A DNA stretch of 64,000 bases from Kitasatospora sp. SolWspMP-SS2h (GTDB lineage: Bacteria > Actinomycetota > Actinomycetes > Streptomycetales > Streptomycetaceae): the NCBI RefSeq assembly GCF_003259315.1, contig NZ_QLLT01000010.1, positions 124,001 through 188,000 on the forward strand, in the 5' to 3' direction. The position numbers and the translations under genes were made by a program. Under the pieces are notes generated by a model. It was not told the DNA's origin, ran no database searches, and saw nothing but the letters and a program-made list of their open reading frames with translations. Of the stretch, positions 36,314-44,168 are shown in pieces; positions within the stretch are counted from its first letter, which is position 1, and every line of letters starts with the position of its first letter.

Positions 36314-37692
36314 TAGCCCCGGCCGGAGATCCGGTCGGCGAGGGTGGCCAGCGGGGAGGTGGTGGCGCGTTCGCGGCGGTCGGCGTGGCGGTAGACGGCG
36401 TACAGGGTGTGGACGCCGAGCCAGCGCAGGGGTTCGGGTTCCCAGCGGCGGACGCGGTGGCCGACCCAGGGCAGGGTGGTGAGTGCGGTGGGACCGCCGC
36501 GGCCGAGGTGGCGCAGGGTCAGGTCGCGCAGGGTGCGGCCGGCCAGGTTGGCGGTGGCGACGCCGCTGCCGACGTAGCCGCCGGCGGCGCCGAGTCCGGT
36601 GGCGGGGTCGAGGTCGACGGTGGCGCACCAGTCGCGCGGGACGCCGAGCACGCCGGACCAGGCGTGGTCGATCCGGGCGTCGGCGGCGGCGGGGAACATC
36701 CGGGCCAGGATCTCGCGGAGTTGGGCGACGGTGCCGGCGGGGGTGGCGCCGTCCTGGTCGATCCGGGAGCCGTAGCGGTAGGGGCGGCCCCGGCCGCCGA
36801 GGGCGATCCGGTCGTCGGCGGTGCGCTGGGCGTACATGTAGGCGTGCGCCTCGTCGCCGAGCACCTCGCGGTGCTGCCAGCCGATCGCCTCCCAGACGTC
36901 GGCGGGCAGCGGTTCGGTGGCGATCATCGAGGAGTTCATCGGGAGCCAACTGCGTTTGTTCCCGGCGGTGTTGGCGGTGAAGCCCTCGGTGCAGCGGAGG
37001 ATCGCGCGGGCCCGGACGGTGCCGTGCGGGGTGGTGGCGCGGCCGGGGGCGAGCGCGGTGGCGGGGGTGGACTCGTACACCCGGACGCCGAGCCGGCGGA
37101 CCGCGGCGGCCAGGCCGAGGACGAGCTTGGCGGGGTGCACCCGGGCCCCGTGGGGCGTCCAGGTCGCGCCCAACGCGCCCGGGACGTGGAGGCGTTCGGC
37201 GGTGCGATCGGCGTCCAGCAGCTGCACCTGGTCCGCGCCGAACGCCTGCTCGTGGGCGAACCTGGCCTTCAGGCGGTCGAGTTGGGCGGGGGTGGTGGCG
37301 ACCTCCAGGACGCCGCCGCGGTGCGCGTCGCAGTCGATGCCCTCCGCCTCGGCGGCCCGCAGGGTCTCGGAGACCGTGTCGTTCATGGCGAGTTGGAGCC
37401 GACGGGCGGCGTCCTCGCCGTGCAGCCGGGCGTACCGGCCGCGACCGGCGATGCCGTTGTACAGCCAGCCGCCGTTGCGGCCGGAGGCCCCGTAGCCGCA
37501 GAACTCGGCCTCCAGCAGGACGACTTCGAGATCGGGGGCGGCCCGCTTGAGGTAGTAGGCGGTCCACAGCCCGGTGTAGCCGCCGCCGACCACGCAGACG
37601 TCGGCGGTGGTGTCGCCGTCCAGCGGGGCGCCGCGCTCGGGCAGGCCGGTGGCCGCGTACCAGAAGGAGACGCCGCCGTTGACGGTGGTCAT
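36313..37692 (-). CDS. FAD-dependent oxidoreductase (DAO family)
   Basis: A 459-residue flavoprotein. The ADP-binding fold is VCVVGGGYTGLWTAYYL near residue 32, followed by the substrate/FAD stretch CGYGASGRNGGWLYNG and the C-terminal GYVGSGVATANLAGRTL. The pattern fits the gamma-glutamylputrescine oxidase / sarcosine-oxidase-like branch of DAO proteins, which oxidise C-N bonds of amines or amino acids and release hydrogen peroxide. No polyamine genes flank it. It ends in the long palindrome at 36216-36313. Confidence 0.88.
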   Translation of the reverse strand: MTTVNGGVSFWYAATGLPERGAPLDGDTTADVCVVGGGYTGLWTAYYLKRAAPDLEVVLLEAEFCGYGASGRNGGWLYNGIAGRGRYARLHGEDAARRLQLAMNDTVSETLRAAEAEGIDCDAHRGGVLEVATTPAQLDRLKARFAHEQAFGADQVQLLDADRTAERLHVPGALGATWTPHGARVHPAKLVLGLAAAVRRLGVRVYESTPATALAPGRATTPHGTVRARAILRCTEGFTANTAGNKRSWLPMNSSMIATEPLPADVWEAIGWQHREVLGDEAHAYMYAQRTADDRIALGGRGRPYRYGSRIDQDGATPAGTVAQLREILARMFPAAADARIDHAWSGVLGVPRDWCATVDLDPATGLGAAGGYVGSGVATANLAGRTLRDLTLRHLGRGGPTALTTLPWVGHRVRRWEPEPLRWLGVHTLYAVYRHADRRERATTSPLATLADRISGRG

Positions 37693-37945
37693 GGTGCCTG
37701 TCCTGGGTCCGGAGGTGGGGAACGGGGGGTGAGACGGGGGTGGGGGACGGGGGGTGAGGGACGGGGGGTGCGTGCTGGGACGCTAGCCGGGCGGTCGCGG
37801 GCCGGGCAACGGACACCCTGGCAGGCCGTCCCCGCCCGGCCTGACAGGGTGTCCGGGCTTGCTCGACGGCGGGGGCGGGCGGCGGGTTGGTATGTTCTCG
37901 GACCGTCACCGCTGCCACAGCTGTTCCATGGGGGGATCCACCAGC

Positions 37946-38644
37946 ATGCGTACCCGTCGACTCGTCGCCTCCGCAGCCCTGCTGGCCGTCGCGCTGGCCA
38001 CCGCCGGCTGCGGCCCGGACGACTCCTCCGGCACCGGCTCGACCACGGCCGCCGCCCCGCCCGCCGCGTCCGGTGCCCCGTCGGCCACCGCGTCCGCCGA
38101 CCCGGCCGGCGGCTCCTCCCCCACCGCGTCCGGTGGCGCCTCGGCCGCCGCGTCCGGGGCCGGGTCGACTGCCGCGTCCACCGACGGGCAGGGGGTGAGC
38201 TCCGCCGAGGAGGGGGCGTTCGAGAAGGCCAGCATGGACGTCAACGGCTGCGCCGCGTACTACAGGACCCACCAGGTGCTGCTGGTCGAGTCGGCGAGTG
38301 CCGGGCAGCTCAAGGGCGTCAAGGTGAAGACCGAATGCGGCCCGTACGGGCTCCGGTTGGACACCGGCAGCAACCCGAGCGGCACCTTCAAGCTCGCCGC
38401 CGGTGCCACGGTCGTCATGTTCGTCAGGCCCACGGCGGGCTCCTCCAACTCCAAGGGGTACCCGCGCTACGAGGTGCGGAAGGTCTCCTTCGCCGACTAC
38501 GCGAAGAGCCACCAGCCGTGCTTCGACACCCCCGAGCCGGACAACCGGCCGGCCGGGCTCCAGTGCGGCGGCCTCTTCCTCTACACCACCGACGGCAGCG
38601 GCGCCGTCACCTCGATGCACGAGACCTGGGAGGTCAACGACTGA
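37946..38644 (+). CDS. Secreted lipoprotein of unknown function
   Basis: A 232-residue precursor. MRTRRLVASAALLAVALATA is a lipoprotein signal with lipobox ATAGC. Next comes a 65-residue Ser/Thr/Ala/Gly/Pro spacer. A compact domain of about 130 residues (FEKASMDVNGCAAYYRTHQV, KTECGPYGLRLDTGS, KLAAGATVVMFVRPTAG, FLYTTDGSGAVTSMHETWEV) contains four Cys, likely forming disulfides. ATG 37946 gives the cleanest signal peptide; ATG 37928 is an alternative. The domain is not recognised. Confidence 0.85.
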   Translation: MRTRRLVASAALLAVALATAGCGPDDSSGTGSTTAAAPPAASGAPSATASADPAGGSSPTASGGASAAASGAGSTAASTDGQGVSSAEEGAFEKASMDVNGCAAYYRTHQVLLVESASAGQLKGVKVKTECGPYGLRLDTGSNPSGTFKLAAGATVVMFVRPTAGSSNSKGYPRYEVRKVSFADYAKSHQPCFDTPEPDNRPAGLQCGGLFLYTTDGSGAVTSMHETWEVND

Positions 38645-38776
38645 TCCGCGCCGGAGGGGCGGACCAGGCCGGCGGACCAGGGGGGGCCTGGACCCGGAAT
38701 CCGAGTCGCGGGGCCCGGGGCCCGTGATTCGGCTGCCCGGCAAGGGCTTTCGGCCCGGGAGCGGTACCGGCGGCGG

Positions 38777-38782
38777 TAGGGT
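38777..38782 (+). promoter_or_regulatory. -10 element of a probable leaderless NUDIX transcript
   Basis: TAGGGT lies 7 nt before ATG 38790, and there is no ribosome binding site. Confidence 0.5.
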
Positions 38783-38789
38783 CGGGGGC

Positions 38790-39332
38790 ATGACGTCGGA
38801 CACCCGGGACACCTCGCGCATCCTGCTGCTCGACCACCGGGACCGCCTGCTGCTGCTCTGCGCCCGCGACCCGCGACCGGCGGGCGGGCGGTGGTGGTTC
38901 ACCGTCGGCGGCGGCGTGGACGAGGGCGAGGACGCCCTGGCCGCCGCCGTCCGGGAGCTGCGCGAGGAGACCGGGCTCGACCTGCCGGCCGAACGGCTCG
39001 GCCCGGTGGTCTGGACCCGCCGCTCCTCCTTCACCTTCGACGGCCGGTTCTCCCACCAGTGGGAGGAGTACCGCCTGGTGCGGCTCACCCCCGCCGAGAC
39101 CGCCGCCGTCCGGGTCGATCCCGTCGAGGCCGCGTACGGCCACCACTGGTGGAGCATCGGGGAGTTGGCCGCCACCGACCTCACCATCCGCCCCCGCGAC
39201 CTGGCCCCGCTGCTCACCGACCTGCTCCGCGACGGCCCCGGCCCGTCCCCGCTGCACCTCGGCGACGTCAACGACGACGAGGAGGAGCCGCCGGAGGAGG
39301 GGAGGCGGGGTCGTCGCGGCGGAGGTCGGTGA
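38790..39332 (+). CDS. NUDIX hydrolase
   Basis: A 180-residue protein. The NUDIX box is complete: GGGVDEGEDALAAAVRELRE followed by ETGLDL (GX5EX7REUXEEXGU). The fold starts at SRILLLDHRDRLLLLCARD. The C-terminal 30 residues are acidic, then Arg/Gly-rich (NDDEEEPPEEGRRGRRGGG). It should hydrolyse a nucleoside diphosphate linked to another group; the substrate is unknown. The last 65 bp overlap the 3' end of the convergent membrane-protein gene. Confidence 0.9.
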   Translation: MTSDTRDTSRILLLDHRDRLLLLCARDPRPAGGRWWFTVGGGVDEGEDALAAAVRELREETGLDLPAERLGPVVWTRRSSFTFDGRFSHQWEEYRLVRLTPAETAAVRVDPVEAAYGHHWWSIGELAATDLTIRPRDLAPLLTDLLRDGPGPSPLHLGDVNDDEEEPPEEGRRGRRGGGR

Positions 39333-40449
39333 GGGCGAGCAGGAGGGCGGCGGTGGCGGGGAGGGCGACCATGGCGCGCAGCAGGGCGTTCTCGGGATAG
39401 GTGTCGTGCCGCAGGTGCAGGGCGAGGCGGGCGGCGGCGAGGCCGGCGGCGCAGGCGAGGGCGAGCGGGCGGGCGGCCGGACGGAGGCGGGGGGTGGCGA
39501 GGGCGGCGAGGGCGACGGTCAGGGCTGCGGCGGCGGCGAGTCCGGGGTGCGCGAAGCCGAGGCCGTAGCGGATCGCCAGGGCGGGGAGCAGGAACAGGAC
39601 GAGCGTCCGCCGCAGCAGCAGGTCGAGGGCGGCGGTGCCGGGGCCGGTGGCGGCCGGCCCGGGGCGGCGGTCGAGGGCGGTGGCGGCGAGGAGGGCCGGG
39701 GCGAGCACGGCTTCGGGCCAACGGTCGGACAGGTGGCGGAGGTTGTAGAGCAGCGCGGTGTCGTAGACCACCATCACCAGGGTGCCGACGGCCCACAGTT
39801 CGGCGGCGAAGCGCAGCAGCCCGAGGGTGTCCGACCGCCGTTCGGGGCCGGGTGCGCGGCGGGCGACGCGGAGCAGCAGCGGGGCGGTGAGCAGCGCGGA
39901 CAGCGCCCGGATCACCACGTCCTGGACGGTCCACGGGTTGCGCAGCGCCCCCTCGACCACCCCGAACACCAGCGTGTACGAGGCGGCGGTCGCCCCCACC
40001 AGTGCCGGTGAGCCCAGGACCGCCCGCAGCAGCGCGGGGCTGAGGCGGTACAGCACCGTGGCGTAGGCGGCCAGCACGAACGGCAGCTCCAGGAACGCCT
40101 GCACCCGCAGCACCGTCGGCGCGAACAGCCCGGGCGCCGGCAGGTGCGCGGCCAGCGCCCGGACCACCGGGTGCCCCGTCGGCTCGGCGAACCACCCGGG
40201 CGGCAGGTAGCGGGTGACGTACCCGGCGTCCCCGCCGTGCACCCGCAGCAGGTAGGCGGAGCAGAGCAGTTGGTTCAGGTAGACCAGCCCGGTCACCGCC
40301 GCCAGCAGCACCTCCGGCCGCACGCCCCGCCCGGGGCGGGCGGGGGCACTCCCGGCGGCCGGTGCGCGCAGGGCCCGGGGGCCGAGCAGCAGGGCGGCGC
40401 CGGTCGAACCGAGGACGGCGGCGTCGACCAGCAGCGCGGTGATCGTCAT
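39268..40449 (-). CDS. Multi-pass membrane protein of unknown function
   Basis: A 393-residue protein starting at ATG 40449 (MTITALLVDAAVLGSTGAAL). About ten hydrophobic segments alternate with Arg-rich loops: VLLAAVTGLVYLNQLLCSAY, FVLAAYATVLYRLSPALLRA, LWAVGTLVMVVYDTALLYNL and LVLFLLPALAIRYGLGFAHP. No transporter or enzyme motif was recognised. A (CGACAGCCC)n repeat begins about 25 bp upstream of the start. The 3' end overlaps the NUDIX gene. Confidence 0.75.
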   Translation of the reverse strand: MTITALLVDAAVLGSTGAALLLGPRALRAPAAGSAPARPGRGVRPEVLLAAVTGLVYLNQLLCSAYLLRVHGGDAGYVTRYLPPGWFAEPTGHPVVRALAAHLPAPGLFAPTVLRVQAFLELPFVLAAYATVLYRLSPALLRAVLGSPALVGATAASYTLVFGVVEGALRNPWTVQDVVIRALSALLTAPLLLRVARRAPGPERRSDTLGLLRFAAELWAVGTLVMVVYDTALLYNLRHLSDRWPEAVLAPALLAATALDRRPGPAATGPGTAALDLLLRRTLVLFLLPALAIRYGLGFAHPGLAAAAALTVALAALATPRLRPAARPLALACAAGLAAARLALHLRHDTYPENALLRAMVALPATAALLLALTDLRRDDPASPPPAAPPRRR

Positions 40450-40474
40450 CCGGGAGATGCTACTGCGGGCTGCC

Positions 40475-40580
40475 GGGCTGTCGGGCTGTCGGGCTGTCGG
40501 GCTGTCGGGCTGTCGGGCTGTCGGGCTGTCGGGCTGTCGGGCTGTCGGGCTGTCGGGCTGTCGGGCTGTCGGGCTGTCGG
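40475..40580. repeat. 9-bp minisatellite (GGGCTGTCG), about 12 perfect copies
   Basis: Nearly 12 identical GGGCTGTCG units in a row, with a degenerate unit (GGGCTGCCG) just before. It lies 26 bp upstream of the membrane-protein start on the minus strand, in its promoter or leader. Confidence 0.95.
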
Positions 40581-40716
40581 CCGGGTGTCCCGGGGCCCGC
40601 GGCGGGTCCGCAATGGATTTGACGGGCGTCTTCCGCTGCCGGTAATCGTCGGGGTCGGCAGTGCCGGGCCGCCGTACGGTCCGGGGCGCCGACCGCCTCA
40701 GGGGGAGGGCATCGTC

Positions 40717-41472
40717 ATGCAGGCTTGGGGCTGGACGCTCCTGCTCGTGCTGGTCGCCGTGGGCGCGCTCGTGCTCCGGCAGTTGCGCCGCTACCCGGGC
40801 GGTTGGCGGTTCGCCTTCGGCGCCGAGTACGGCGCCGCGCGCGGTGACCTCGACCGGGCGCGCGGTGAGCTGTCGGGCCTGGAGCGTTCCGCGCGGCAGG
40901 AGTTGGCCGGTGCGCAGGGCGCGGTCAAGGCCGCCGTCGTGGCCCACGGGCGGCGGGTGCGCGACGCCGAGGGGCAGGTGGCGTACCTGCGCGACCCCGG
41001 CCGCGGGGGCTACCGCGCCGAACTCGGCGGCCTGTGCCTGTACGAGCACGTCCTGGCGGTCTCGACGTACGACTACAGCGGGGACCTGCCGCTGCACGAG
41101 ACGGCCGTCCGGTCGGAGCACACCCCCCGGGCGAGCCACCTCTACGTGATCGGTCCGGACGGACGCCAGCACCTGGTGACCTACCCGGCGGCGGAGACCC
41201 CGGAGGGGCACGTCCGCCAGTTCGTCGTGGACGTCCACAACGCGATCGCCGAGGCCAAGTCGTTCCGGCGGGACCGGCCCGCCCAGCTCCGGGAGGCGCG
41301 GGCCGAGCTGCGCCGGGCCACGAACGACACCGCCGAGCAGGAGGCGGCCCGGCGGCACCTCGAAGAGGTCACCGCCCGGCAGGGCGGCGACCTCCGCATC
41401 CCGGCGGCGCGGCAGAGCCGCGACGCCGCGTACGACCGCTGGCAGCAGCTCACCGGGCACCGCCCTCGCTGA
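40717..41472 (+). CDS. Membrane-anchored coiled-coil protein of unknown function
   Basis: A 251-residue protein from ATG 40717, with GGGGGAGGG upstream. Residues 3-20 are a single transmembrane helix (WGWTLLLVLVAVGALVL). A helical region follows (RGDLDRARGELSGLERSARQ), then a globular part (GGLCLYEHVLAVSTYDYSGD, ASHLYVIGPDGRQHLVTYP). A charged coiled coil follows (FRRDRPAQLREARAELRRAT, AEQEAARRHLEEVTARQ). No family was recognised. It precedes the biosynthetic gene set by 550 bp and probably is not part of it. Confidence 0.75.
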   Translation: MQAWGWTLLLVLVAVGALVLRQLRRYPGGWRFAFGAEYGAARGDLDRARGELSGLERSARQELAGAQGAVKAAVVAHGRRVRDAEGQVAYLRDPGRGGYRAELGGLCLYEHVLAVSTYDYSGDLPLHETAVRSEHTPRASHLYVIGPDGRQHLVTYPAAETPEGHVRQFVVDVHNAIAEAKSFRRDRPAQLREARAELRRATNDTAEQEAARRHLEEVTARQGGDLRIPAARQSRDAAYDRWQQLTGHRPR

Positions 41473-42024
41473 CCGCGCGGCGGAGGCCGTTGCCCCGCGC
41501 CCGGGTCGCCGCCGATGCCCCGCTGGTGCCCGGTGGGGGTCGCGGCCGCGGCCGTCACGGCGCGTCACCGGGGCCGGGGGTGTCCGGGCGGCGGGCGGGC
41601 GGTCGCCGGGGCGGTTTCGGGCGGTCGCTCGCCGTCCGGGGAATTCGGCGCTCCGACTTCCGGTGGGAAAAGTACGTTCGGGCACCAAGCGTGCTTGTTC
41701 GGTCGGGGTGGTTATCGTGCGGGCGCGCCCTTTCCGCGAATTCCGGCCGGGATGCGGAAAAGCGGGTCAATTCGCCGACGCACCGTCACCTGCCGGACGC
41801 GGCCGGGTTCGTGGCCGCACCGGCCGGGCGGTCGCCGGTCCGTACCGGCCCGGTCGGGGCGATCACGGAACGTGGCCGGAAGGCGGGCGCAGGGCGTTCA
41901 CGGCGCGGCCACGGATTCTTCGGACCGCCCGCCCAACAACCATTGTGGGGCCGGATCGCGGGAGGTAGAGTCCGGGTTCGCCGAAGCACGGACGGGCACC
42001 TCTGGGCATTTTCTTGGAGCGCGC
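41473..42024. other. Upstream control region of the beta-lysine-type gene set
   Basis: 552 bp without a supported gene. The right half is less GC-rich than its surroundings (41650-41790 includes GGGAAAAGTACGTTCGGG and GCGGAAAAGCGGG). It ends in a promoter-like sequence (41943-41971). A GCCGGT-CCGT-ACCGGC dyad lies at 41834-41849. No regulator gene is located here. Confidence 0.6.
41943..41971 (+). promoter_or_regulatory. Promoter of the biosynthetic gene set
   Basis: TTGTGG (-35, 41943-41948), a 17-bp spacer and TAGAGT (-10, 41966-41971) fit a housekeeping-type sigma promoter. The predicted start near 41978 leaves a leader of about 47 nt before ATG 42025, which has TTGGAG upstream. Confidence 0.65.
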
Positions 42025-43656
42025 ATGTCAAAGAACGGCGGCGTCAACAGACCGGGCTCCGATCTGCTCGACGCGTTCGAGGAAACCGCTCTCAGGTGGC
42101 CCGGACTAACCGCGATCGAGTCTCCCACTTGTACGCTCAGCTACCGTCAACTCACGTTTTACGTCCGCCAGTTGGCGGACGCGCTGGGCGACCGGCCGGG
42201 CCCCGTGGCGGTCTCGGCCGGGCACGCCCCGGAGACCGTGGTCGCCCTGCTGGGCATCCTCGCGGCGGGCGGCGCGTACGTCCCGCTGGATCCGGCCTTC
42301 CCGGTGGAGCGGCAGCGCGCGATGGCGGCGGCGGCCGGCTGCACCGCGCTGGTGGGGTCGGCCGAACAGGCCGCGCTGCTCGGGCTGCCGCACGTCGGGG
42401 CTGGGCTCGCGGCGGCAGCGGACGGGCCGGCGGGCGGTGGTGCGGGCGGGACGGCAGACGGGACGGCGGGCGGTGGTGCGCCGTGGCGTCCGGCCGTCGC
42501 GGTCGGGCCGGAGGAGCCCGCGTACCTGCTGTTCACCTCCGGGTCGACGGGGCGGCCGAAGCCGGTGCTGACGCCGCGCCGGGCGATCTCGGCGGTGGTG
42601 GGTTCGCTGCGCGGGCTGTTCGGGGTGACGCCGCGGGACCGGGTGCTGCAGTTCGCCTCGCTGAACTGGGACACCTGCTTCGAGGAGATCCTGCCGACCC
42701 TGGTCTCCGGCGCCCGGCTGGTGTTCGAGCCGGAGGCGCACTCCGGGTCCCTCCCCCGGCTGCTGCGGGCGGTGGAGCGGCGCGGGATCACCGTGCTGGA
42801 CCTGCCCACCGCGTTCTGGCACGAGCTGGTGCTGCACCTCGCCGAGGACGGCCCGGACGCCGAACTGCCCGCCTGCCTGCGGCTGGTGGTGATCGGCGGC
42901 GAGGCCGCCGACCCGGCCCGGCTGGCGGACTGGAGCCGGTTGGCGGACAGCGGCCGGATCAGGCTGCTGAACACCTACGGCTGCACCGAGACCACCCTGA
43001 TCACCCACGCGGTGGACCTGCTCGGCCCCGACACCCCGGAGCCCGGCCGCCGGTGGGACCCGGCGGAGCGCGCGCCGATCGGCCGCGCCCTGCCGCACGT
43101 CGAGGAACTGCTCACCTCTGAGGGCGAGTTGCTGATCGGCGGCCCCGCCCTGGCGGCCGGCTACCCCGGGCTGCCGGAGGTCACCGCGGAGCGGTTCACC
43201 GAACGGGCCGGACGGCGCTGGTTCCGGACCGGCGACCGGGTCTCCCGGGCGGCGGACGGGGTGCTGGCCCACCGGGGGCGGATCGACCACGAGGTGAAGA
43301 TCCGCGGCATCCGGGTCGACCCGGCCGAGGTGGAGGCCGCCCTGGGCACCCACCCCCGGGTGGGGCTGGCGGCCGTCACCGCGACCACCCTGGCCGGCCG
43401 CACCGCGCTGGTCGCCTACGTCGTCCCGCGCCCCGGAGCGGACCGGCCGGCGCCGCCGACCTCCGAGGAACTACTGCGCCACCTCCGGGAGTTGCTGCCC
43501 GCCCACCTCGTCCCGAGCCGGCTCGCCGTCGTCCCCGAGCTGGCCCGCACCCCCGGCGGGAAGATCGACCGCGCGGCCTCGCACCTACTGCACAGCGGCA
43601 CCGCCGCAACTGCCTCCGCCGCTGCCACGGCCGCCACGGCCGCCGCCGTCGGCTGA
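42025..43656 (+). CDS. Stand-alone NRPS adenylation domain (beta-lysine-like specificity)
   Basis: A 543-residue amino-acid adenylating enzyme with no fused carrier. Motifs: A3 [12 protein letters not shown] at 170-180, A4 FASLNWDTCFEEI, A5 LLNTYGCTETTL, A7 RTGDRV, A8 RGRIDHEVKIRGIRVDPAEV and A10 RTPGGKIDRA. By alignment to the phenylalanine-domain numbering, the ten pocket residues read D216, T217, E220, D259, V289, G291, then T, L, I and the A10 Lys (DTEDVGTLIK). The two acidic residues suit a diamino substrate, and as I recall the pattern is close to codes listed for beta-lysine domains of viomycin-type pathways. It is the first gene of the set. The first 60 codons use rarer codons (CTA, AGA, TGT, TTT) than the rest. 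Confidence 0.9.
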   Translation: MSKNGGVNRPGSDLLDAFEETALRWPGLTAIESPTCTLSYRQLTFYVRQLADALGDRPGPVAVSAGHAPETVVALLGILAAGGAYVPLDPAFPVERQRAMAAAAGCTALVGSAEQAALLGLPHVGAGLAAAADGPAGGGAGGTADGTAGGGAPWRPAVAVGPEEPAYLLFTSGSTGRPKPVLTPRRAISAVVGSLRGLFGVTPRDRVLQFASLNWDTCFEEILPTLVSGARLVFEPEAHSGSLPRLLRAVERRGITVLDLPTAFWHELVLHLAEDGPDAELPACLRLVVIGGEAADPARLADWSRLADSGRIRLLNTYGCTETTLITHAVDLLGPDTPEPGRRWDPAERAPIGRALPHVEELLTSEGELLIGGPALAAGYPGLPEVTAERFTERAGRRWFRTGDRVSRAADGVLAHRGRIDHEVKIRGIRVDPAEVEAALGTHPRVGLAAVTATTLAGRTALVAYVVPRPGADRPAPPTSEELLRHLRELLPAHLVPSRLAVVPELARTPGGKIDRAASHLLHSGTAATASAAATAATAAAVG

Positions 43657-43817
43657 ACCACCGCACCACGCAACGCCGCATCGCGCACCGCGTACCACCC
43701 GTCCGGGCGCACCACCGACCGGACGCGGCACCACCGTTCAGGCACAGCACCGCGCACCACGCACCGCTGACACCACCGGACCACGCGCACCCCGCACCGG
43801 TCGAAGGAGACCCGCTG
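43657..43817. other. CA-rich spacer between adenylation and carrier genes
   Basis: 161 bp with strong strand asymmetry: the plus strand is full of CACC, CGCACC and ACCAC. It contains no frame of note. AAGGAGA precedes the carrier gene. Confidence 0.5.
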
Positions 43818-44168
43818 ATGAGCCTCGACACGCCCGCCGTCACGCCCGCCGCCCCGCCCTCCCCCGCCGGTGTCCCCGGCACCGACCTGCTCGACGCGCT
43901 GACGGCGGTGTTCCGCCGCGTCCTGGAGCTGGCGGAGGTGCCGCCGGACGGCAACTTCTTCCTGCTGGGCGGGGATTCGCTGGTCGCCACCCGGGTGCTG
44001 AGCGCGGTGGCGCGCGCCCACGGGGTCGAGCTGACCTTCGAGGACTTCCTGGCCGATCCGACCCCGGCGGGCCTCGCCGACCGCGTCGCCACGGCCAGCG
44101 TCGCCATGGCCACCACCACCCCCGCCACCGTCGCCACGGCCACGGCCACCGCCACGGCCGTCCGGTGA
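43818..44168 (+). CDS. Stand-alone peptidyl carrier protein
   Basis: A 116-residue carrier protein. The phosphopantetheine motif is NFFLLGGDSLVATRVL (Ser in GGDSL), within the four-helix pattern from LLDALTAVFRRVLELAEVPP to LTFEDFLADPTPAGLADRV. It ends in a Thr/Ala-rich tail (ATTTPATVATATATATAV). ATG 43818 has AAGGAGA upstream. The stop overlaps the GTG start of the amine oxidase (GTGA). Adjacency implies that the adenylation protein loads it and that the amine oxidase may act on the bound residue. Confidence 0.93.
   Translation: MSLDTPAVTPAAPPSPAGVPGTDLLDALTAVFRRVLELAEVPPDGNFFLLGGDSLVATRVLSAVARAHGVELTFEDFLADPTPAGLADRVATASVAMATTTPATVATATATATAVR

Noticed and set aside
40475..40580. CRISPR-like array
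   Set aside because: The units are 9 bp and contiguous with no spacers, and there are no cas genes. It is a simple tandem repeat.
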